Under the pieces are notes generated by a model. That model was not told the origin of the DNA. It made no database searches and worked only from the letters and a program-made list of their open reading frames with translations. From NCBI GenBank assembly GCA_000697355.1, contig JNEN01001227.1, forward strand, positions 186,001-250,000: DNA of 64,000 bases, read 5' to 3'. Shown here piece by piece: positions 1-11,217 of this stretch. Source of the DNA: Syncephalastrum monosporum B8922. Its lineage: Eukaryota; Mucoromycota; Mucoromycetes; Mucorales; Syncephalastraceae. Each line of letters opens with the position of its first letter. Within the stretch, counting starts at the first letter, position 1. Both the position numbers and the translations under genes were made by a program.

Positions 1-1039
1 CCTTGAAACTTGGTCATGGTAGAAGAGTAAGAGAGATCGATAGTACTGACGTGGGGAGTTGTTGTGGCCGTATTTATGCGAAAGCATGGTGGCGCAGGTA
101 CATGCACAAAACTGGTATGCGTCTTTACGTAGTTCTCGGTTTGTACTGTGTGTGACTCAGTCAATTGGTAGATGATAACTTCTTTGGGTTCTCACGTGAA
201 TCAGATTTGTCAAATCGAGACATGGTGTAATACACGCTCAGCGCACTGCATTCCTAACTGAGTAGATGAACGAAAGACGCGCCACAAATTTCTGCGCATT
301 GCTTCCGTACCATTGAGGTAATACGCAATAACAGACTGGTGACTTCTCTCCGCCGATGCATCGTTCACGCACAGAGAAATACGAGCGGGATGTCTATATT
401 TAACATGCTTAATCCAGGTACCTGGTAAATAAGCGGAATGGCTGCTGCGCATAACTTTAATTTCATCACGGATCTACTGCGCTGTATGGGAGATGCATGC
501 AATCATAGAAACTATAGAAATTCGTAATCAAAAGCGCCGTACTACAGATAGACGAATACAGAGTATTAAATTTACACGGATACTTTAACAAAGGCACCAC
601 ATAACTGACACAAGTGGTGTTCGCTGACAAGTGGTGTTCGTTGGAATCATACTAAAGCAGTGTTGGTCTATGTGTGCGAACAATGGAATAAGTCCGTGGT
701 TTTGATATCAGTCTTCAATACTTTCTGGTGCAAAGGTAAAATCATATTTTTGTAAGGGCGTCAGCTGTAGCATGCACGCATAGTATGAGCTGTTTAATAT
801 GTCATATTGCATAATGTTGCAATGTTGGTTGTATCATAGCAACATGAGCCAAATACTCTTCACTTAACAAAAACGTGCGACACCGTAATCGAGATACAGT
901 ATTCGTAGAGGGGAAAATTGAGTTCTGGTTTCCAAACGCGTTTGGCAGCGCATATGCAGCCACGGCAACCCCGAAAATATCCATTGACATTTTTTTTCTG
1001 TGTGTTTTTTTTTCTGCCTTGCAAGCAATTGTATTAGTC
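1..1039. other. Region without recognised gene, upstream of the ABTB1-like gene
   Basis: Only short unsupported open frames are present, with no recognisable domain, tRNA or repeat. The last 100-200 bases hold T-rich stretches and are probably the promoter and 5' leader of the following gene. Confidence 0.5.
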
Positions 1040-3180
1040 ATGGGGAAGAAACCGGTTGACATGAAGCGCAGGATTATGCAGCTTGCGTCCGAGGAAGCGC
1101 ACAGTCAGAACGACACGGACTACACCTGGTCCGAAAATGTGTCGACACTCGATGAGGCCAATGTGAATCTATTTGAAGAATTATGCAACGCTAGCAAAGA
1201 AGGCACGTACCTCTGTTGATCGTTCGCCGAGCTGATCATGCGATAGGCGATCTCGAGAAGACAGAGAGTCTCGTACGTAACTTTGGGGCGCCTATCAACC
1301 GGGTCGACGAGTGGCAGTGTAACCCACTGTATTATGCCTGTAAGATATCTATCTGCTCGAATGAGAAAGAAAAACGCTGATAGGTCTTCCTTCCTTTCTT
1401 CTCTCAGGTCTGTGCGGTCACTACCAGGTGTGTTGCTTGCTCGTGACTAGATACGCTTGGACGCTAACATACAAAACCCTAGGTGGTGGAGTTCCTGTTG
1501 GAGAACGGCGGTAAGTACGGAGTATCAACCACGGATGCATGATGTTGATGATATGCATTCAGCACAATGCGATCCGCAGACTTTCTCGGGGTTTGTAGTA
1601 TAAGCATAATGGCTTATTGGAATAGGGGCTGATTGCTCTTTGTAGCGAGCGATGTCTTTACGGTGCATTAAATGACAAAGTAAGGGGCAGCCTCAGACCT
1701 CGCCACGGTTGGATTGCTTACTGCTGGGTATTAGATAAGGCGCCTGCTGAGATCCTACAAGTTCTCGAAAGCCACCAACGAAAACCAGGTATGGCCCTAG
1801 CGGAGAGCTCACTCGGCTGTGATACAACTAAGCGTATCCGTGTTTGTGCAGCCATACACTCAATTCTTGATGGACCTGTACGACAAGCATTCCTTCTACG
1901 ACCTGACGTTCAAGATTAAGCTATCTGACGGCACAAGCAAGGATTTCCCTGCCCACCGATTTGTCCTTGTGGCCCGTTCCAAATACTTTCGAGAGAACTT
2001 GTCCAGCCGATGGCGTCAGGATAGCGAAGTGAAGCTTTCGTCGAAGCTCGTCGACCCGGCTGCTATGGAAGCTGTTGTTCACTATCTGTATACAGGCGAC
2101 TATGGAGACGTTAGTACCGAAACACTGCGCAATATGGTCTTTGTATGCAAGCACCTCGAGATCAGCGAGCTGCAGGCGACGTGCGAAGAGCTGCTGGAGG
2201 AGCCAGATCCGGAAAAGAAGAAGGAGAAGAGGGAAGCCAAGGAGACGCAAACCAAGGAAGTGGCCCTGATCCGGAGCGATTTCGAGCAGTTTCTGCAGAT
2301 TCTCTTGCATTCGGCTGCGCAAATCAATCCGAGCGGGAAAGGCGAGTATATTGCTTCGCAGCGATGGGCAGACGTGGCGGATAGCAATGCATACCAGGAT
2401 ACCGAGATCTTTGCCGACATTGCGATTGTCCTGGACGGCATCATGTTTCCTTGCCACAAGGCGTGTCTGTGCCGATCCCAGTACTTCCAAATTATGCTGG
2501 AAGGCGCGTTCTCAGAATCCGACCTGGACAGCACGACGATCAAGTATGCCGATACGGGTAACGAAATCAGGGTACCTCTGCTCGAGCTGCATGATTTCCC
2601 ACCCGAGGTGTTTCCTTATGTCTTGGAGTATCTCTACACGGACCGGACATCGATCCCGGCCGAAATTGCGTACGACGTGCTCCTCGCATCCGACATGCTT
2701 TTAGTGGAACGACTCAAGTCGTTCGCAGCCATCTCATTGACAAACCAGACAGAGCCACTGATTGATATCTATGAACTGATACGCACCGCGCTCGAGTTGA
2801 ACGTTGACCGCCTCGAGCAGTGGTGCATCCGCTACTTTGCGGATCACTTTGATACGTTTATCAGACAGACCGAGTTCCATGAGCTGATTCGGGAGAGCGC
2901 GCAGTCCATTGCTGGGCGACAAGAAACAGGTAACACCCTCGTTACCGTTCTGATGATATAGCTTAGTTACTTACTGCTGGTTCATGAAGATTCCATTCCT
3001 CTTATTGATGACTTGCGATACTTCCTGAGTAAAAAGTATTGCATTGCCGCAGAGGAGCTGAACGCAGAAGGCAAAGTGCCCAACTTATACCGCGACGACT
3101 GGACCGATCTAGAAGCACTTTATAATGAAAAGCTAGAGATGCTGGATGAGGTATTAGAGTCACTAGGACTAGAGGCGTAG
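1040..3180 (+). CDS. Ankyrin repeat and BTB/POZ protein, ABTB1-like, nine exons
   Basis: Predicted 562-residue protein resembling animal ABTB1, with N-terminal ankyrin repeats followed by two BTB/POZ domains. Predicted exons: 1040-1202, 1247-1339, 1408-1427, 1483-1510, 1563-1590, 1646-1679, 1735-1788, 1852-2929 and 2990-3180. The ankyrin core reads NPLYYACLCGHYQVVEFLLE once four small exons are joined. The first BTB domain starts at about residue 145 (FYDLTFKIKL) and the second in the C-terminal half (FADIAIVLDGIMFPCHKACL). The C-terminal motif RQETDSIPLIDD is completed across the last intron. In animals such proteins act as adaptors in signalling or Cullin-3 ubiquitin ligases; that role here is inference. 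The first intron is best read with a GC donor (AAG|GCACGT), because the GT four bases later breaks the frame. The start was taken as the first Met giving a plausible N terminus; Met codons at about 1061 and 1076 are alternatives. Confidence 0.9.
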
Positions 3181-3484
3181 ACGTAGATGCCGCTGTATGT
3201 ATAGAAAAAAGAAAAAAAAAAAAAGAGAAAACGAAGACAAGAAGGACCCAAAAGTTTATCAACAAGGATAAAATCTCTATCAATTGGTTGCGCACGGGTC
3301 GTTTTGGGATTTCGGCAGCCGCACTGACTCGGCCTTCTTTTGCTTTTGCTGGCCCTGTTGACCTCACCGTTCCGGGAGTTTTTTTCGCATTTGCCTCACC
3401 ATGGCAGGCAGGCATCAAGGTAACCCTATCGAAAAGTCCTGGGAGACCTCGTATCCTGTAGCCATTCAGAAAAATCAAGCATGA
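3181..3484. other. Spacer between ABTB1-like gene and MED12
   Basis: This 304-base spacer has an A/G-rich tract (about 3206-3245) that probably belongs to the 3' end of the upstream gene. An ATG at about 3401 followed by a possible GT donor could be an extra first exon of MED12. I do not see proof for it. Confidence 0.4.
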
Positions 3485-6400
3485 ATGGCTCTGGAAAGGA
3501 GGAATCATGAGGTCGATTTTGAAACTGATCTGTTGGATTGCCCGTCCCTAGCACAATACACGCGTTATGCCTCATCGAATCTGCCTTACGGTGGTGTTGG
3601 CAGTAGCGGCAACAATCTCAACGTGCCGTTTCCTGCGCAAAACAACGGCACCCAAGGCGCTGGCGTCGCAGGTCATTCATCGCAACCGACGTATAACACT
3701 AATAATGCTGCCAACATGACATCACCGTACTCGACTTCATCGTCGCCGGGGCACCACCCGTCCCCTCAAATGCGGCCTGTGCATAGTCAGCCTCTCCGAA
3801 AGTATACCCTGCAGCCTCCCCACCGCTCGCAACCTTACAATCGTGCCATGCCTTCGCTCGGCTACCCCGGCCTCTACCCCCAGAAGCCAAAGCAAGACGA
3901 GGACACCCTGACAGAGACCAACGTTCGCAATGGCTTCATCGATCGACCTGCAGTGTCTGTAAGTGGCTCCATCGCTCAGCGCATGCAACGAGATTGCCTC
4001 ATGGTGCCTTTTATGTCAATAGAACGAGAGCACGAGTGCCCATGATATGGTCTATGGTAAGCTTCAGGATGACCATCGTACCCTCAATGATTTGGGTGCC
4101 TTTGCCGTGGACGTAATGAGACGGAAACGAGAAGCGTCAAAGATCACAGGGTAAGCAGAAGAATCCAGTCGATGGGTAGATGCGCGGATATTCATGGCAG
4201 GATAGGCCGTCTACTTTCCGCCCGCCTGTGCGTATGACCATGATCGAGGCCAAGAAGGAACAATGGATGCACGAATTGGCAGCCGGTGTCGTGCCCCTGA
4301 GTAAACTCGCACGCAGCGTTCCCCATGGTTACAAAGGCGAAAGGCTCCTGGAGACCTTGGCCGCTCGTCAAGTCCCCTTTCTGCGTGCGACATGGTTTAT
4401 CAAGGTCGTTGGTCTGTCAGAAATGGTGAGTCCTCCCAAAATAGCCAGAGCTCTGTCTAACTTTATTCTTATTTTTCTGAAGAACCAAAGACAGGCGAAC
4501 AATAGCCAGGGACTCAATACTCACACCTACAACTGGACAACCACCGTCACGGACCACCTCGCTCGGCAGCTGCGCGAACTGGTGCCGGTAGTTCCGCCCC
4601 ATCCCTCACAAACGAACAACCCACGCTACAGAACAAATGCACCGAATCATCACGACGAAAATGCACCACGGCCGTGGGCGACGCCCGAGACACGCGCCCG
4701 CTTCGAGCAACGCTGGATTTATTCCACACGCCTTACTCGCTGGCAATACTGCGAGGGTCTGCTCGATCAGCGTGTATTTATGAGATGGACCCTGGACACA
4801 CTCAAGAATTGCGAAACGTTTGAGAAAATGTGGCTCTTGCTGACCTTTATAATTCAAGACTACGTCGAAGAGTATAGGCGAAATCGCACGCTCATGAAGA
4901 CGCTGATCGGAACGCTCATCAAAGCTTATGGAGCAGTAAGTGTGTCGTACAAAGATTTCCGCGTTACTGACTTGTGAGTAGTTATTGCAGCATATAAGTC
5001 TTGTACAATCGGACGGTCCGCACGGCGTTTATCGAAATCTGAAACAATGCATTGAACACACACTGCAGGTACAGACATCGAGATTGAGCATACAATGTAC
5101 CGACTCGTTCCTCTTCTGCAGTGCCTCTTCCTCTCCACGCCAGACGTGTTTGTCGTGCCAAAGCTATACCACCAATACCGCCATCTCTTTGATACCATCT
5201 TTGGGCCCGAAAACCTGCAAGAAGCCGCCAAGACTTTGCCCGATATCTGCGACGTGATGCAGCGCTACTGGGCCGTGGTCAAAGCACGCAACGAAGTATT
5301 TTGCGGCACGCTCGAGGCGAACCAGATGCGCCTGGATCAGAGCAACGGTGCAAAAGGCAGCCCTGCGCCCGCCACCGCAACAGCAGGCGCATCCGAAGTG
5401 ACGAAATCCGCGGAACCGTGCGAGCCTGTCGAGAACCCGACCCAGTCGGCGAGCGAAGACCACATTATCCGCGTACTGGACAACATTGGTCGTTACGTCG
5501 GTAGCGGAGCCGGTCTCAAGATGAGCGGCCAAGGGTGGATATCTGCTCGCGGGCAGACGGCTGCAACAGCCGCAGCGGCCATCTTTGGCAACAGCAATGT
5601 GCCTCAGGCGTCGTTGCGAACGATCATTGATACCATGTGTCGGTGGGCGACGTGCGATTTTCGCCACGGCGACTGGCGGCCGTATCTCATCACATCCATT
5701 ATGAAGCACTGGCGTGATCAGGAGCCAGGTGAACAGCGGACGTACGCGCTGCAGGATGCCCTTATTCAGTGGCTGGACACCGAGATTGGCTTGGACAGCG
5801 TTGAAGACGAAGACGAGGAGATGGTGGACGTCAGCACAGAGGGTAAGCCCACTGCGCTCTTGTGACAGAGAAGATGGATCTCACACTTTGGTTAGATATT
5901 CTAGCAGAATCACCCCGATCCGCAACCGTGTTCCTATTCGATACCCTGATACGCCTTCGTTTGTTTTCATACCAAAAGTTCCTGCTGCGTCTGATCGCGC
6001 GTGGCGATCTCGAGCCGCGCAAGCGCCAACGACGGCGCACGCTCCGATGTTTCAGCTACCTCGCATCTTTCCCTCTCGCATCCTCTGCTCCCAAATTCCT
6101 CCTGAACCAGCGACGCGTGGCGCTCCACGGTACGCGGAAGGACGGCGCAAGCCAGATCGAAACGGATACCGTGCTCAAACTCAAGCATTTGAGCAAGTGC
6201 GCGGTGGCTCGGTCTGTGGAAGAAGCAAGCGCAGACGGCGACGTCGAGTGCCTGTTCGGCCGGGATGCTAAGAACTTGACCCAACCAGACGAGGATGAGA
6301 CTATAGACGCCGATAGACTCCTGCTGTCCGACACGGTGGAACGAGAAATCAAAGGCGTATTACAGAGCACGACGCGCTATGCCATTTTAAACTTCACGTC

Positions 6401-9400
6401 CGAGTGGCTCGTGCCTGAAGTGAAGCGTTTCGTGGTTAAGAATATTCCGTAAGTTGCATAGCCCATCGAACGATACACCAGCAGATAATCTAACCCGACC
6501 CCGATTGTGTTTTTCATTTCATTTAGCATTCGAGAAGATAATTGGCGCGTTATGACCTCGCCGGGGTCGTCTCTGTTGAACGTCCGCCAATACGTGACAA
6601 TTATTCGGATCCTCGAGGCCGCACAGGACTACCTGGGTGCGATCGACATGGCCTTGTGGGTTCTAGAGAAAACGAATGAACGGCCGGTGTACATGTTTGC
6701 GATCGACACGCTACGCAAGCACGCATCCATCTGGAAACTGACGAACATGGGGGAGCAAGTCGGTCAAGCCGCATGGGCCAAGGTAAATGTGTAACCTGTG
6801 ATTGTTACACTACGTGCTTACATGCCGCATTCATATCATGTAGCATCAGGCGCTCCATTCTCGGGGGACCCGTGAACGATACTTGATGATGTTTATGATT
6901 GAGCTACTCCAAGAGGGTTACCAAATATCGGACGACGCGCGCACTCAGCTCTCGCAAGACTTGCACTACAAGCCTAAAACCCGTGGCACGTACCGGAATA
7001 ATCTCCTCCCGACCGAGTTGGCCGAGATTGTCAAGAACCCGACTGCGTCGGTCGTGCAACTCGCGGTTGAAAACGTATGCGCCCAGCCACAGAACGACAC
7101 GGCCTGGCTGCAGACTGTATTCAACACAACGTATGATACCCTGCAGCGGTGGGCGAGCGAGCACCCGGGCCAGGATGAAGCTGCGCAGTACGCAGTCCGA
7201 CGACGACTCTGCGCCCTCCTCGATTTTGTCAAGGGTGTGGCCGATTCGGCGAGCCTGACGGGTCAGCTCGACGATGTGGTCTGTCTGTGGCTCGAACAGC
7301 ACTGCAATCCGGCGCAGTCAACGCCTGCGTTTGTCGAAATGTCCCAGCCCGGAAGTTGGGCACCCCTTTTCCTAAGTCTGCTCGCGACGCGTTCACTTGT
7401 CGGCATTGACACCCTCCTACAGCGCTTCATCCTGCCATGGCTTCAGCGGATCAGCCACGAGGTGAATCAGCGGTGCGAAACCCAATGGACAGAGACCACA
7501 GCTGACACTGAGCATCTGCGGCACCTTTGCAAGAACATGATTACACTGACACGTATGCTCATCATCCAAGAAAGACCTGAAGGCGCGCTCTGGACGCTGC
7601 GGAGCGACGAGCTGTACCGGATCCATACCCTACGTCCTAACCTTGCCATCAGCCTCGACAAGCTCGACCTCCTGTTTGGCCTCGTACGGCATTCGCTCGT
7701 GATCTCAGCCAATCTACCTCTGAGCAGTCTGCTTATCCAAGACCTAGCAAGTCTGCGGAGCGACCTGCTCCAGCTGGACTGGCTTCGGAGGGCATGCAGT
7801 CGGGACGTGAACAACGTGTATCGGCACTTTGCGACGAGCAGCATTGTGGGCGAGGGCGATATCAAGAAGAAGATGCTCTGCATCGTCGATGAGTTGATTG
7901 GCGAGACCATGCAACTTGACCAAGACGTCGTTGCGGAGACGCCCTCCTTCTCGGACCGACTCCACAGTGTGTTTGAGAACTTGAGCCAGTGGAACGAAGA
8001 ACAATGCCGGGTGCAGCTCAACCTCCTGCTCGACAACATGATGGTAACCCAGCCAGCAGAAGAAAATGTTAATGGCATGGCTATGGATATCAGCCCGGCT
8101 CCGGCTGTGTCTGAAGCACGGGACCTCGATTTCTTTGTCAAGTTCTTGTTTGACACCGCACTCGCCTCATCGGGCCACAGCCGGTCACCCAGTGAACAGC
8201 GTCGGTTTGATTTCCTGATCAACCTCATCCACGGCCTGCGACAACCGACCTTGCTCGCCTTACTCCAGTACGGCGTCCATCTCCTCGAAGGCAACCCTGA
8301 CGCGGCCTTCCCCGAGTCGATCTTGCTCGTCCAACCTGACGAAAGTACGCCCCGCGAGCGCCGGAGCGAGCAATACGCCCAGAAATGCCAGGCCTTCTTT
8401 TTCATCATGCAGTATCTACTTGCCAAGGAAGTTTGGGGCAACGATCAAAAGATTGAACTCGTCAAGTCGCTCTACCACCAGATAAAACTGTTCAAGTCAG
8501 GCATGCTTGTGTACCGAGTCATGGAGAATACACCCCATACTTCGTATGCTGAGGCAGCACGAGCGTTGCAACAAAACAAAAACGACGTCGAACTTGCGAC
8601 AACGGCCCTCAAAGCGGAAGGGGTTCCGGATACGACAGAGCCGGCCATATTGCTGCCTGACCTTCGCCTCAACCTTCTGCTTCGCTTGCGACTCATTGTC
8701 CCGTTTGCACCTCTGATCTGGGAGCATTTCGAAGCAGACAAATGTGACATCTTGGGATGGATTGACGTCCTCGTGTCCCTACTTGTAGTAAGTGACCACT
8801 ACTGTCTAATATCACTGAAGCTAAAGTAAGCTGTAGAATCCCATTGTACATGGTAACGGAAGCCAAGAACATTTTTTCGAGTTTGTGCTTGATCTCGTGT
8901 CTTTGCTTATTGATGGTAAGGCGCAAAGCAAGATTTGGGGGGTCAAAGCAATTTATTAATTTGATTTCCACAGAGGTAGACAAAGACCTGAAAGTGACCA
9001 GTCTGAATCATCTTTCGGTGAGTGTAACCATTTTTTTGTCATCTCTGTATTTACTGACGCATTATATGCCTTCCTTAGTCAATGCAAGGCGAGCTCAGTT
9101 TCCTGCCCCCCGTGCTTCGCTGCCGCGTGAAACGGATCATGCCCTTCCATGTTCACAATATTTACTTGTCAAACACACGGTTTGCGTCGGCGCTGCTCGG
9201 TTTACCTACCGCGACAGATCCTCAGCAGCATCAGCAGCACCTGAAGACGTGTATGGACCAAAATAAGCCATGGGAATGGCTCGAGGACTACGCCAGCGAT
9301 CAGACACATGACAATGACGCACCTATCAGTTTGAGCCTATTCCGTGCACGAAAAGCGAAACGAACCGAGAACACCTATGTGCGTTGGTACCGATATTCTG

Positions 9401-9678
9401 AAAAAGGTGCCATGGCAATCAATGAGGAGAGCGACCTTGGCCGGGTTGGCATGGTCGGTTACCGGAACAAGCGGCGGAAAAAGGAGACTGGTAATACAGA
9501 AGAAGGGAGCCAGACGAATGGGCTGGTGTACGGGGCGGAAGACCCAGGAGCTGCCAATTCGCCACCAAACATATCCTCATCCTCTGCGTCGACGGTGCCG
9601 CCACAGGATCTACTTCAGCATCAACCGTTATCCTCTTCTGCAAAGCAGGCAGATATGGAAGAAGGCGAATTGCCTTGA
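3485..9678 (+). CDS. MED12: Mediator complex subunit 12 (CDK8 kinase module)
   Basis: MED12 (yeast Srb8) links CDK8-cyclin C to core Mediator and regulates RNA polymerase II transcription in the nucleus. The N-terminal motif LYPQKPKQDEDTLTETNV followed by NGFIDRPAVS is the conserved Med12 signature (about residues 125-160). The segment QWMHELAAGVVPLSKLARSV and the later VKYFLLRLIARGDL-like region (actual text YQKFLLRLIARGDLEP) also match the family. Predicted exons: 3485-3958, 4023-4150, 4206-4425, 4483-4935, 4991-5068, 5122-5842, 5869-6448, 6527-6782, 6844-8787, 8837-8915, 8974-9017 and 9079-9678. They total 1858 codons plus stop. The N terminus is Ser/Gly/Asn/Pro-rich and the C terminus Ser/Gln-rich, as in other fungal Mediator proteins. 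The seventh exon needs an unusually short intron (5843-5868, 26 nt); a 47-nt alternative (GT at about 5824, AG at about 5870) also keeps the frame. The start is the first in-frame Met of exon 1 and could be preceded by a further exon. Confidence 0.9.
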
Positions 9679-9807
9679 GAGAAAGGCCTTATTTCTCTAT
9701 TTGTAAGATATACATATGTGTGTGTGCGAGATCGAAAAAAATAAATCAAAGAAAAAGAACCGTAACGTTTCTACATTATTAGCTAGATAGATATGAGGTA
9801 AATACGG

Positions 9808-9836
9808 GGTTTGGGGGTTGGGTTGGGTTGGGTTAG
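9808..9836 (+). repeat. Short GGGTT-type tandem tract
   Basis: Several G-rich units (GGGTT/GGTTG) occur in a row just after MED12. It resembles a telomere-like or G-quadruplex-prone simple sequence, but it is very short and ends without exact TTAGGG units. Confidence 0.6.
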
Positions 9837-10056
9837 AATGCTTGTTTAAAAAAAAAAGGGCGTGTGGTGAGTGCGTGCTGTGAAGTGATTGAATGTGATA
9901 GATTGCTGTGGGGTGGATTGTTTGTGCGATGTGCTGGTGTGTGCGCGTGCGCGCGCGCGTGCAAGTTTGCGTGGATCAGAATAAGAATAAGAATAAAAAT
10001 ATGCGTGTATCTGTGTGTGTGCAACATCCATCATGCAAGGCAATAAAATAAGGGAA

Positions 10057-10698
10057 CTAGTCATGTCGATCGCCATTGTTATTATCGCGATCGGCGCCAT
10101 TGTTCATTTGACAGCGGTCGCACGTCTCGCCTAAGCCTAGCGCACGGTGACAGTGTGGACAAGTGAATCGACAATACTCGCATTCCCACCCAGCTTTTAG
10201 GGGACGACCGCACCCGCAGACGGCACCCGCTGGGATTTCTTCTTTTCGTTTGTTGCGCCAGGGAATTTTCTTGTGTAATCCGAATAATCGGTCGGCCAGG
10301 CGTCGCCGACGGCTGCGCCTTTTTTCTGCTGATGGTTCGGGTGCGCCTGAATGGCTGCTTTCAGTGCTGATGTCATCCGTATTCCTGCTACGGTCGGTTT
10401 CGAGACTCGCGTCGTGATGTCGTGGCTGTGGTCGTTGTTCTTGCTGTTGCTGTTGCTGTTCTAGGATAAACGCGTTAGGAGAGACGCCATCCAAGTCGCT
10501 GTTGGGTGAAGGGGTGGGAGAAGGTGTGTGTGCTGATGGTGGTACTGGGGACGGAGCGTGTGCGATCTCTCGACTCTGTGGTTGCTCTTGTTTTGCCGCT
10601 TTCTTTTTTCTCCTCTTCAAGAAATAGTTTTTCAGCCGGCGCGGAGTGGCGGAGGCCAGGACGTGTTGTGCTCGGGACTTGATCGACGGTTTCTCCAT
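10057..10698 (-). CDS. Cys-rich zinc-ribbon-like protein of unknown function
   Basis: Single-exon frame of 213 residues. The N-terminal 40 residues are strongly basic (RRLKNYFLKRRKKKAAK), the middle is Ser/Pro/Gln-rich and probably disordered, and a second basic patch follows (EKRRSRRRRLADRLFGL). The C terminus carries four Cys pairs in about 45 residues (CGC, CEYC, CPHC, CDRC) with two His residues, the pattern of a double zinc ribbon or treble-clef fold. Basic regions plus zinc ribbon suggest nucleic-acid or protein binding in the nucleus; this is inference. I recognise no named family. Upstream, toward 11.0 kb, the template has a long pyrimidine tract in gene orientation that may be part of the promoter. 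The complete frame, sensible composition and domain layout argue that it is real. Confidence 0.65.
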   Translation of the reverse strand: MEKPSIKSRAQHVLASATPRRLKNYFLKRRKKKAAKQEQPQSREIAHAPSPVPPSAHTPSPTPSPNSDLDGVSPNAFILEQQQQQQEQRPQPRHHDASLETDRSRNTDDISTESSHSGAPEPSAEKRRSRRRRLADRLFGLHKKIPWRNKRKEEIPAGAVCGCGRPLKAGWECEYCRFTCPHCHRALGLGETCDRCQMNNGADRDNNNGDRHD

Positions 10699-11217
10699 TC
10701 TTAGGCTCGAGACCGTATTTTCATGGAACTGTGGCGATTTATAGAGGCGGGCGATTGTACTTTCTCTTCTCTTTTGTGACGCGTGTTGTTGTTTAAGTCT
10801 GCGTCGTCTTAGACGTGTGAATGTACGTGCGTGGATGAAAAGATTATATACGCGTACGGAAGTTATCGACCAACAAGGAAGGGGACGAAAAAAAAAAAAA
10901 AGACCAAATCGGGGAAGGAAATGAAAAGAAAAAGAGAGAGAGAGAAGGGCGAGGAGAGAGAGGAGAGAGAAGGGCGAGAAAGGATGGTTGGACAGGCCCT
11001 TTTATCACTTCTTTGTTCATTCAGCTTCTTCACATACGTTGGTCGGGTTATTCTTAGATTTATGAGGGGACCTGGCGAGTTCCCGTTAAAGGTTAACGGT
11101 TTTGGGTTGGTCGTTGCACGTTGTTCCTCGTTGCACAAAAACATCCCACCCCCAACACCTTGTTGACAGGCACGTCGGTTGCATGAAGCCTGTGCCACCT
11201 TTCTGAACCGGTTTATA
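10699..11217. other. Spacer with long purine tract
   Basis: Probable promoter of the minus-strand zinc-ribbon gene and 3' flank of the RNase H2A gene. It contains an almost uninterrupted purine run at about 10883-10985 (A-rich, then GAGA-type), which is a pyrimidine-rich tract in the orientation of the zinc-ribbon gene. Confidence 0.5.
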
